From: CAG-791 sp002394525
GTDB lineage: Bacteria; Bacillota; Clostridia; Lachnospirales; Lachnospiraceae
Length of the DNA stretch: 7,439 nt
Direction: 5' to 3'
NCBI GenBank assembly: GCA_946536955.1
Contig: CAMNFJ010000137.1
Span: 1 to 7,439 of the forward strand
In this document: positions 1-5,096 of the stretch, piece after piece
Numbering within the stretch: the stretch's first letter is position 1
Layout of the letters: each line of letters opens with the position of its first letter
Position numbers and translations under genes: made by a program
The notes under the pieces: generated by a model
What the model was told of the DNA's origin: nothing
Database searches by the model: none
What the model saw: the letters and a program-made list of their open reading frames with translations, nothing else

Positions 1-139
1 TGTACTTATCACATCTTCGCAAAACCGAAATTTGGAATTTTAGTTCAGTATTGCGTATTTTATGGAACGAGTTTCGCAATTACCTAATTTATTATATAGC
101 ACTCAGGTGATAAATTATATTAAAATATAAGTGTGTTAT
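1..139. other. AT-rich non-coding upstream region
   Basis: No coding region is supported here. The stretch is very AT-rich compared with the GC-rich genes that follow. It holds TTCGCAA twice (16-22 and 73-79), and an ATTGCG/CGCAAT inverted pair (50-55 and 75-80) separated by 19 nt, which could be a weak operator-like dyad. No tRNA, rRNA or CRISPR pattern is visible. It most likely carries regulatory DNA for the rightward operon, or the tail of an intergenic region shared with a gene outside the window. Confidence 0.5.
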
Positions 140-168
140 TTAACAATATTAATATTTTTCTTTACTAT
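140..168 (+). promoter_or_regulatory. Candidate sigma-70 type promoter of the dehydrogenase operon
   Basis: A TTAACA box (140-145, 5 of 6 to TTGACA) is followed after 17 nt by TACTAT (163-168, 4 of 6 to TATAAT). Transcription would start near 175 and leave a leader of about 68 nt before the ATG at 243. Two TGA(C/G)TCA heptamers fall inside this leader, which would suit repression by a bound protein. The assignment rests on box match and spacing only. Confidence 0.45.
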
Positions 169-192
169 ACATGTATTCAATCTTAGAGAGTC

Positions 193-206
193 TGAGTCAG
201 TGGGGA
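193..206 (+). repeat. Left arm of a 14-bp perfect inverted repeat
   Basis: TGAGTCAGTGGGGA at 193-206 is the exact reverse complement of TCCCCACTGACTCA at 1811-1824. The two arms bracket the dehydrogenase and acetyltransferase genes at a distance of about 1.6 kb. The match ends at both borders, and no flanking target duplication is visible. Confidence 0.7.
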
Positions 207-223
207 CGTAACAGTTTGACTCA
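193..223 (+). promoter_or_regulatory. Pair of TGA(C/G)TCA heptamers in the 5' leader
   Basis: TGAGTCA lies at 193-199, within the 9-bp palindrome CTGAGTCAG at 192-200, and TGACTCA lies at 217-223. They start 24 nt apart, downstream of the likely promoter and just upstream of the ribosome site at 230-236. The same heptamer recurs at 1056, 1804, 1818 and 1849, always in non-coding DNA. Operator function is an inference; the cognate regulator is not visible in this window. Confidence 0.45.
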
Positions 224-229
224 TTTTTT

Positions 230-236
230 AAGGAGG
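230..236 (+). promoter_or_regulatory. Ribosome binding site that fixes the dehydrogenase start
   Basis: AAGGAGG sits 6 nt before the ATG at 243. An in-frame ATG at 171 would give a 24-residue N-terminal extension, but it has no ribosome site and the extension does not resemble the family. The start at 243 is therefore preferred. Confidence 0.85.
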
Positions 237-242
237 CCTGCG

Positions 243-1019
243 ATGAATATTTTGCACGGAGAAAATCTGTTTGATGTGGCGGGAAAGGTCGTCCTGGTGA
301 CCGGGGCGGCGACAGGGCTTGGCGAGGGCTACGCGCATATTTTCGCGGAATCCGGCTGCAGGGTCGCCTGTGCGGACATTCAGGCTGAAAAGGTGCGGGA
401 GACGGCAGAGGACATCCGGAGCCAGGGGCTGGAGGCCATGGCCTTTGAGGTGGATGTGACAAAGCAGGAGAGCATCCGCCGGATGACGGAGGAAATCCTG
501 GAAGCCTATGGCCGGATTGATGTACTGATCAATAATGCGGGCGTGGAGCACATAGAACCATTTACGGAAGTGAGCGAAGAACATTATGATTATATCAGCT
601 CTGTGAATCTCAAGGGGGTCTTTTTCACCGCCCAGGAGGTCGCGAAGGTCATGATCAGGCAGGGAGGCGGCAAGATCATCAACATCGGCTCCCTGGGCAG
701 CTATATCGGCCTGGCCGAATCCAGTGTCTACTGCACGACCAAGGGCGGCGTGATCCAGATGTCCAAGACCATGTCGATTGAGCTTGGCCCCCACAATATC
801 CAGGTCAACTGCGTCGCTCCAGGCTATTTCATCACACCCATGACACAACCCTTTTACGACGACCCGGACCACCGCGCATGGATCGAGAGCAGGATCCCTC
901 TGCACAACTGGGGCACAGTCAGAGACCTGGCCGGCCCCATGCTCTTCCTCGCCTCTTCTGCCAGCGACTATATCACAGGAGCCACGATCAAGGTCGACGG
1001 CGGCTGGCTGGCCAGTTGA
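243..1019 (+). CDS. SDR family NAD-type oxidoreductase, probably acting on a sugar or polyol
   Basis: The product is a 258-residue classical short-chain dehydrogenase/reductase, a typical length for the family. The Rossmann cofactor motif TGAATGLG is at residues 20-27. Asp45 at the end of the second strand favours NAD(H) over NADP(H). The NNAG motif is at 97-100 and Asn122 is in place. The catalytic residues are Ser150, Tyr163 and Lys167 (YCTTK), and the C-terminus ends in the common ITGATIKVDGGW pattern. The overall pattern resembles gluconate 5-dehydrogenase and 2-deoxy-D-gluconate 3-dehydrogenase relatives, but the substrate cannot be read from sequence. The start is set by AAGGAGG, 6 nt upstream. 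The acetyltransferase gene follows after 99 nt in the same direction with no clear terminator between, which suggests a two-gene operon. Family assignment is firm; the sugar role is inferred. Confidence 0.93.
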   Translation: MNILHGENLFDVAGKVVLVTGAATGLGEGYAHIFAESGCRVACADIQAEKVRETAEDIRSQGLEAMAFEVDVTKQESIRRMTEEILEAYGRIDVLINNAGVEHIEPFTEVSEEHYDYISSVNLKGVFFTAQEVAKVMIRQGGGKIINIGSLGSYIGLAESSVYCTTKGGVIQMSKTMSIELGPHNIQVNCVAPGYFITPMTQPFYDDPDHRAWIESRIPLHNWGTVRDLAGPMLFLASSASDYITGATIKVDGGWLAS

Positions 1020-1055
1020 AGAACCGGACCGGGGCGAGTAAGCTGCTGCGTCCCC

Positions 1056-1062
1056 TGACTCA
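1056..1062 (+). promoter_or_regulatory. TGACTCA heptamer between dehydrogenase and acetyltransferase genes
   Basis: TGACTCA forms the centre of the palindrome CTGACTCAG (1055-1063) in the 99-nt gap between the two rightward genes. It matches the heptamers in the 5' leader and in the downstream convergent intergenic region. No promoter with acceptable spacing was found in this gap. It may be a secondary operator or part of a repeated element. Confidence 0.4.
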
Positions 1063-1118
1063 GACAGAGTTTTTGAACCCACTGACAGGATATACACGAA
1101 CAGGAGAAAAAAACTGGC

Positions 1119-1781
1119 ATGAACTATCTCGAAAAAATGGACAAGGGCCTGCTCTATATCACTGACGCTTCAGTTCTGGAGGTCCAGAAGCGGGCCCGCC
1201 GCCTGACCCAGAAACTCAATACCATGGACCGGTCGGATTATGAAGGGATCGCGAAGGTTGTCTGGGAGCTTCTGGGCAGGGGCGAGGAGGTCTTTATCAA
1301 CCCGCCCTTTTACTGCGATTACGGGGACCGGATCGAGATCGGGAAGGGGACCTTTATCAACTACAACTGCACGATCCTGGACACGGGCAGGGTCCGGATC
1401 GGGGACTACGCCCAGATCGCCCCCAATGTGTCGATCTATACCGCCGGCCATCCTGTCCATCCCGCGGCCCGCAATACCGCCTATGAATACGGCGCCGACA
1501 TCACGATCGGCAATAACGTCTGGATCGGAGGCAACACCGTGATCTGCCCGGGCGTCACGATCGGGGACAACTGCGTGATCGGGGCCGGGAGCGTCGTCAC
1601 AAAGGATATTCCCGCCTGGACCGTGGCGGCCGGCAATCCCTGCCGGGTCCTGCGCGCCGTCACCGAGGCTGACAGGGAGACTTACTACCGCGGTGTCCCC
1701 GCGGATCCGGAGGCCCTGGCCCACATGCGGAGGATCTGGGCGGAGTCGGACGACACGGACCGGTATCCCACGGCACCCTGA
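1119..1781 (+). CDS. Sugar O-acetyltransferase, maltose/galactoside acetyltransferase family
   Basis: The 220-residue product belongs to the LacA/Maa family of left-handed beta-helix acetyltransferases, which move an acetyl group from acetyl-CoA to a sugar hydroxyl in the cytoplasm. Residues 7-55 match the N-terminal maltose-acetyltransferase cap, an alpha-helical segment starting MDKGLLY. Hexapeptide repeats follow from about 70 to 165, for example RIEIGKG, RVRIGDY, ITIGNNVWIGG and VTIGDNCVIGAGS. The catalytic histidine is probably His111 in TAGHPVHP, equivalent to the active-site His of galactoside acetyltransferase. GNPCRVLR near 172-179 is the usual end of the domain. The ATG at 1119 has an AGGAG about 12 nt upstream, which is rather far; the in-frame ATG at 1137 (residue 7) is a possible alternative. 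The gene likely shares a transcript with the dehydrogenase. The acceptor sugar is unknown. Confidence 0.93.
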   Translation: MNYLEKMDKGLLYITDASVLEVQKRARRLTQKLNTMDRSDYEGIAKVVWELLGRGEEVFINPPFYCDYGDRIEIGKGTFINYNCTILDTGRVRIGDYAQIAPNVSIYTAGHPVHPAARNTAYEYGADITIGNNVWIGGNTVICPGVTIGDNCVIGAGSVVTKDIPAWTVAAGNPCRVLRAVTEADRETYYRGVPADPEALAHMRRIWAESDDTDRYPTAP

Positions 1782-1789
1782 GAGAGCCG

Positions 1790-1815
1790 GGGGATGAATC
1801 GAGTGACTCATCCCC
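1790..1815. terminator. Hairpin in the convergent intergenic region, possible bidirectional terminator
   Basis: GGGGATGA (1790-1797) and TCATCCCC (1808-1815) form an 8-bp perfect stem with a 10-nt loop between the stops of two converging genes. Neither strand has a T-run after the stem, so this is not a standard intrinsic terminator. It may still help end transcription from both sides. The right arm overlaps one of the heptamers, so the fold and the heptamer cluster could reflect the same element. Confidence 0.35.
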
Positions 1816-1860
1816 ACTGACTCACCCGCGCCCTGACCCACGTTCCACTGAGTCACTCAG
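1804..1860. promoter_or_regulatory. Cluster of three TGA(C/G)TCA heptamers at the convergent junction
   Basis: TGACTCA occurs at 1804-1810 and 1818-1824, 14 nt apart, and TGAGTCA at 1849-1855 within the palindrome CTGAGT-C-ACTCAG (1848-1860). The last palindrome runs into the stop codon of the leftward permease. A promoter operator is not expected at a convergent junction, so this cluster may instead be a repeat border, a looping partner of the 5' leader pair, or a protein-binding boundary. Confidence 0.4.
1811..1824 (-). repeat. Right arm of a 14-bp perfect inverted repeat
   Basis: TCCCCACTGACTCA is the exact reverse complement of 193-206. With the left arm, it defines a segment of about 1632 bp holding only the dehydrogenase and acetyltransferase genes. 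No transposase gene or target duplication is visible, so mobility is not shown. Confidence 0.7.
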
Positions 1861-2600
1861 AAATCCAGTTCCCTGCGGCAAAAGACCAGGGCGGACAGGA
1901 CAAAGGCGGCCGCGAGGTAGACCGCGAAGCCCAGGGCCAGGGTGCCGGCGCCTCCTCCCGTGAGCATGAGGTCGGTGAAGCCGCGGTTGGAGAAGCCGGT
2001 CAGGGTGTAGCGGGAGGGATGGAGGTTGGCGAAGAGGACGCTGAGCTCCAGGATCGACATGAAGCCGGGCAGGAGCAGGACCAGGAGGATCTCCACGAAT
2101 ACGGAGAGGGCCTTATTGTCCGTCAGGTAGATCACGACGGCTGCCAGGGGGGTATAGCCCGCCACACAGTAGGCTGCCTTGAGGACCGAGAGGGCCAGGA
2201 TCTTTGTATCCTCCGCCGTCATGCCCGCATGCAGGATCCGGGACTGGATCAGGAGATAGGCCAGGAGGGCGGCATAGAGGATCAGGCTGACGATGATGCA
2301 GGAGAGGATCTTGGCCGCAATGACCTTGGTGCGCGAAAGGCCGCGCCCGATGGCTGCCTGCATGGATCTGGCGGTAAACTCGTCCGAGTATACACTGATA
2401 AAGAGGGCGGCCCCGAAGAGGAGGGCGGTCAGACCGGTGACCAGGGTGCTCTGGCGCACGGAATAGGAGAAGCCGTTCCAGCTGCCGGACCGCAGGATTA
2501 AGCTGTATGCGGCAGAGACTGCCAGGGTGCAGACAAAGAGGATCCACAGTGTTTTTTTATGAAGAATCCGGTAGAGGTCCGCTTTGATCAGGCTTGTCAT
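1857..2600 (-). CDS. ABC-2 type transporter permease, second of a paralogous pair
   Basis: The 247-residue integral membrane protein has about six predicted hydrophobic spans, near residues 17-37, 52-72, 97-119, 140-160, 165-190 and 218-242. The N-terminus SLIKADLYRILHKK is a charged cytoplasmic segment common in ABC-2 permeases of the bacitracin/lantibiotic-immunity type. IGRGLSRTKVIAAK at 84-97 is a conserved cytoplasmic loop likely to contact the ATPase. Both segments also occur in the upstream permease, so the two arose by duplication. The chosen ATG at 2600 overlaps the upstream stop as ATGA and has GGAG 8 nt before it (2609-2612). An upstream in-frame extension to 2885 lacks support because it overlaps the other permease in another frame. 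It probably forms a heterodimer with that permease. The substrate is unknown. Confidence 0.88.
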   Translation of the reverse strand: MTSLIKADLYRILHKKTLWILFVCTLAVSAAYSLILRSGSWNGFSYSVRQSTLVTGLTALLFGAALFISVYSDEFTARSMQAAIGRGLSRTKVIAAKILSCIIVSLILYAALLAYLLIQSRILHAGMTAEDTKILALSVLKAAYCVAGYTPLAAVVIYLTDNKALSVFVEILLVLLLPGFMSILELSVLFANLHPSRYTLTGFSNRGFTDLMLTGGGAGTLALGFAVYLAAAFVLSALVFCRRELDF

Positions 2601-3322
2601 AAGTCCATCTCCTTTTTCTGATTGACGGCGGCCGCAGCCAGGACCGGGACGGCGATGTAGACCAGGACGGCCGGCAGGAACTGCCAGGGGAGCCGTCCGA
2701 CCGCGAAATTGTTGTAGGCGGCCTCCAGCAGGCCGCTCATGGAATAGCTGTAGAAGTCGATCTCCAGCAGGGTCCTGGCCAGGTTCAGGACGTTCGCGAG
2801 GATCAGGGCGGCGATCACATCGGTGATGACGCCCATGGCCGTGCTGTCGGTCAGGTACTGGGCCAGCATGGAGAAGGACAGGCATCCGACGCTGCGGGTG
2901 ATCAGGACAATGACATAGACCCGGAGGAGAAAGATCTGCCTGGAGGACAGGGGGACGGACATGAGGTCCGCGAAGACTGTCTGCAGGGCCATGGCGAACA
3001 CAAAGAGCAGGGCAGAGCAGAGCAGGCAGTCGATCAGCTTCGCCGCAAAGACCTTTCGTCTGGACAGGCCGCGGCCGATCACTGTGACGATGGACCGGCT
3101 CCGGTGGTCATCGGCAAAGACGGCCAGGTAGATGACGAGGGTGATGATCAGCATAATGAGCCCGTTCATTCTTCCCTGCACTCCTGTGATAAATTCCTCC
3201 ACGGGATCCTCACTGTGGATGGCTGTCTGCAGAAAGAGGATGACCGGCAGAAAGACCAGTGTGAGCAAAAAGCTTTTTTTCCGCAGAACGCGGTGCATGT
3301 CCGCTTTGATTAGACTGAGCAT
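2597..3322 (-). CDS. ABC-2 type transporter permease, first of a paralogous pair
   Basis: The 241-residue membrane protein has about six hydrophobic spans, near residues 17-33, 54-70, 95-115, 130-150, 161-185 and 214-233. It begins SLIKADMHRVLRKK and carries IGRGLSRRKVFAAK at 82-95, both closely matching the downstream permease; YLTDSTA near 157 matches YLTDNKA in the partner. The ATG at 3322 follows GGGAGG by about 7 nt on the minus strand. Its TGA overlaps the ATG of the downstream gene by ATGA, which suggests coupled translation and fixed stoichiometry. Size and pairing resemble the E and G subunits of lantibiotic immunity exporters, but membership of that group is an inference from architecture, and divergence would have to be tested by a profile search. 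Confidence 0.88.
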   Translation of the reverse strand: MLSLIKADMHRVLRKKSFLLTLVFLPVILFLQTAIHSEDPVEEFITGVQGRMNGLIMLIITLVIYLAVFADDHRSRSIVTVIGRGLSRRKVFAAKLIDCLLCSALLFVFAMALQTVFADLMSVPLSSRQIFLLRVYVIVLITRSVGCLSFSMLAQYLTDSTAMGVITDVIAALILANVLNLARTLLEIDFYSYSMSGLLEAAYNNFAVGRLPWQFLPAVLVYIAVPVLAAAAVNQKKEMDL

Positions 3323-3394
3323 TGTCCGCCTCCCATTGATTTGTGCATGTAAGGCCCTTTCACAAAAGACACTGTGATGCTGGTCTGTCCGCCC

Positions 3395-3429
3395 GCCGGG
3401 ATGACCTGGTGATTCCCTGTCATCCGGGC
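3395..3429 (-). other. Intra-operon hairpin between ATPase and permease genes
   Basis: In the 115-nt gap between the ATPase stop and the first permease start, GGATGAC (3399-3405) pairs with GTCATCC (3419-3425). After one G/G mismatch, three more pairs extend the stem (3395-3397 with 3427-3429). The loop is 13 nt. No T-run follows on the minus strand, so it is not a classical terminator. It could act as an RNA processing or stability element that changes the ratio of ATPase to permease mRNA. Confidence 0.35.
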
Positions 3430-3437
3430 AGTCCGGG

Positions 3438-4265
3438 TCACTCCGCCTCTCCCTTCTCTCCGATCAGACGGAAATAGTAGTCCTCCAGGGTGGATTTTTC
3501 CTCCACCTCCCGCAGGATCCTGACGCCGCCGGCCTCGAGGAGCTGTCTGGCCTTTTCCAGGTCGTCGACGGCGATCTCGACGGCCGGCTGTTTTTCTTTG
3601 AGGTCGTCCTGGGAGATCTCCCGGACCACGATCCCGTCATTGATGATCCCGAAGCGGCTGGCCGTGTGCTCCAGCTCCCCCAGGATATGGGAGGATACGA
3701 TGACGGTCATCCCGAACTCCTCATTGAAGCGGTGGATCAGATGGCGGACATCGGCGATCCCCTGGGGGTCCAGGCCGTTGGTCGGCTCGTCCAGGATCAG
3801 GATCTCCGGATTGCCCAGGATGGCATTGGCGATCCCCAATCTCTGCTTCATACCCAGGGAATATTTGTGAAAGGCCTTTTTCTCGCCGGCCAGCCCCACG
3901 ATCTCCAGGACCCTGTCGATCTCCTTTTTCATCTGCCGGCCGGGGATCCCCTTGACCGTGGCGTAGTAGCGGAGATTTTCACGGGCGTTCAGATAGGGGT
4001 AGAAATTGGGACCGACGAAAAAGCCGATCCTGCGCCGGCTGGCCATCAGCTCCTTCGGTGTAGAGGAGCCCGCGATCGAGATCTTCCCGCCGTTGAGCTC
4101 CGACAGGCCCAGCAGGAGCTTGAAGATGGTCGTTTTTCCCGACCCGTTCTTTCCGATCAGACCGTAGATATCCCCTCTGTTGATCGCCAGGCTGACCCCC
4201 TTGAGGACCTCGTGGCTGCCGTATTTTTTAAAGACACCTTCCATTCTGATCACTTGCTCTGTCAT
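3438..4265 (-). CDS. ABC transporter ATP-binding protein, BcrA/lantibiotic-immunity type
   Basis: The 275-residue cytoplasmic ATPase powers the two downstream permeases. Walker A GKNGSGKTT is at residues 38-46. The signature is YSLGMKQR (135-142), the variant usual in BcrA/NatA-type exporters. Walker B ILILDEP is at 155-161, the D-loop GLDPQG follows, and the switch histidine is His193 in SSH. After about residue 220 comes a charged C-terminal extension of some 55 residues, common in this group. The Q-loop region reads IGFFVGPNFYPYL (80-92) and lacks an obvious Gln or Glu at the usual place. AAGGAGA at 4274-4280 supports the ATG at 4265; the adjacent in-frame ATG at 4268 is equally allowed, and a GTG at 4319 has no ribosome site. 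The genes are ordered ATPase-permease-permease, a complete exporter. The substrate is unknown; drug or peptide efflux is a family-based guess. Confidence 0.92.
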   Translation of the reverse strand: MTEQVIRMEGVFKKYGSHEVLKGVSLAINRGDIYGLIGKNGSGKTTIFKLLLGLSELNGGKISIAGSSTPKELMASRRRIGFFVGPNFYPYLNARENLRYYATVKGIPGRQMKKEIDRVLEIVGLAGEKKAFHKYSLGMKQRLGIANAILGNPEILILDEPTNGLDPQGIADVRHLIHRFNEEFGMTVIVSSHILGELEHTASRFGIINDGIVVREISQDDLKEKQPAVEIAVDDLEKARQLLEAGGVRILREVEEKSTLEDYYFRLIGEKGEAE

Positions 4266-4374
4266 CATTTCTGTCTCCTTAATCTTCCGGGATCCATCTG
4301 TGGCTGAAGCGTTTTGCACTTTTTACAGATCCAGTACATTTCCTGTGACCCTGACATCCTTCTATGGGCCGGCT

Positions 4375-4428
4375 GTCCGGCAAATGAAACTTCGGGCAGC
4401 AGGGTTCTGTTTTTCCCTTTTGCCGGAC
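4375..4428. repeat. 10-bp inverted repeat between the peptidase and ATPase genes
   Basis: GTCCGGCAAA (4375-4384) and TTTGCCGGAC (4419-4428) are perfect complements with a 34-nt loop. Inside the loop AGGG (4401-4404) can pair with CCCT (4415-4418), giving a stacked fold. It lies after the peptidase stop (4464) and before the ATPase start (4265). No T-run follows the stem on the minus strand. It could end peptidase transcription or act in the leader of the ABC operon. I found no convincing promoter boxes in the 195-nt gap. Confidence 0.45.
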
Positions 4429-4463
4429 TTTCAATTCTGGTCTGATCCATCGGTCACCGGTAG

Positions 4464-5042
4464 TCACCAGACAGCGATCCGCTGGTCCTCGGGCAGGTAC
4501 ATGCCGTCGCCCTCCCTGACCCCGTAGGTCCGGTAAAATTCCTCAAACTGCTGGACCCCGACGTTGACCCGCAGGAAGGGGAGGGGATGTACATCCGTGC
4601 TGAACATATTTTTCACCGTGTCCTTTGTAAAGGAGGAAGCCCAGATGGAGGCGAACTGGCGGAAATAGGCGTCGCAGTCAAAGCCGGTCTGCTTTGCGCC
4701 GACGGCCAGCGTGGCCCGCAGGCCCCCCATATCGGCCGTGGCTTCCGCCGTCACCCGCTGCCCGTCACAGGCACCGGAGCCGGGATAGGGGTGGATGGTC
4801 CTGTAATACTGGGCGACCCTGTCGCAGCGGTCGGAAAAGGCCATCTGGTCTTCGGTGGGAAGCCAGTTCTCCTCCTCGCCCTCCTTGTTGTAGTGTGACC
4901 CGTTCACGTCGAAGCCGTGTGTGATCTCATGGGCGACGATGGCACCGATGCCGCCCAGGACCTGCTCGCGGGACATGGCAGGGGAGTAGACCGGCGGCTC
5001 CAGGGCCCCGGCGAAGATATAGATTCCGTTTCGCTGGGGCAC
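4464..5042 (-). CDS. C-terminal catalytic part of the split M13 metallopeptidase
   Basis: This open part encodes 192 residues from a possible GTG at 5042; the reading frame stays open back to the TGA at 5094. It holds the zinc motif HEITH (residues 529-533 of the joined protein, 4917-4931), followed by GFDVNG. EATAD at 591-595 supplies the third zinc ligand Glu591 and the supporting Asp595; the more common form in the family is ENxAD, so this is a variant. The C-terminus shows the usual end of the family: FLRVNVGVQQFEEFY, then YGVREGD and a final Trp. No good ribosome site precedes the GTG, and a free catalytic half would lack both the signal peptide and the N-terminal domain. It is therefore unlikely to be a working gene on its own. 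Confidence 0.6.
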   Translation of the reverse strand: MPQRNGIYIFAGALEPPVYSPAMSREQVLGGIGAIVAHEITHGFDVNGSHYNKEGEEENWLPTEDQMAFSDRCDRVAQYYRTIHPYPGSGACDGQRVTAEATADMGGLRATLAVGAKQTGFDCDAYFRQFASIWASSFTKDTVKNMFSTDVHPLPFLRVNVGVQQFEEFYRTYGVREGDGMYLPEDQRIAVW

Positions 5043-5093
5043 ATAGACGGCATTGGTCTCCGTCGTGCTCAGCCGGAGCGGGTCGAGCGGATC

Positions 5094-5096
5094 TCA
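5094..5096 (-). other. In-frame TGA at the M13 domain boundary
   Basis: The TGA follows IPCDRTR and is followed in the same frame by DPLDPLRLSTTETNAVYVP, which leads into the catalytic domain. An 8-bp direct repeat AGCGGGTC (5077-5084 and 5096-5103) spans the site, but its 19-nt offset cannot explain the stop, because removing it would put the two halves out of frame. No clear selenocysteine-type hairpin follows the codon. Confidence 0.8.

Noticed and set aside
171..242. N-terminal extension of the dehydrogenase from an ATG at 171
   Set aside because: There is no ribosome site before 171, the 24 extra residues do not fit the family, and a strong AAGGAGG precedes the ATG at 243.
228..1097. 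Long open frame on the minus strand opposite the dehydrogenase
   Set aside because: It is a GC-rich antisense shadow with no recognisable protein motif and a low-complexity composition.
1790..1860. Standard Rho-independent terminator at the convergent junction
   Set aside because: The stem is good but neither strand has a T-run after it, so it is listed only as a possible terminator at low confidence.
2601..2885. Upstream extension of the downstream permease
   Set aside because: It overlaps the other permease in a different frame, is Arg/Pro/Gly-rich like a shadow, and the ATGA overlap with GGAG 8 nt upstream supports the start at 2600.
4266..4319. Longer ATPase beginning at a GTG at 4319
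   Set aside because: No ribosome site precedes it, while AAGGAGA fits the ATGs at 4268/4265, and the extension does not resemble an ABC ATPase N-terminus.
5060..5096. Selenocysteine at the in-frame TGA
   Set aside because: No clear bSECIS-like stem-loop follows the codon, and M13 peptidases are not known selenoproteins; Trp is the more likely ancestral residue.
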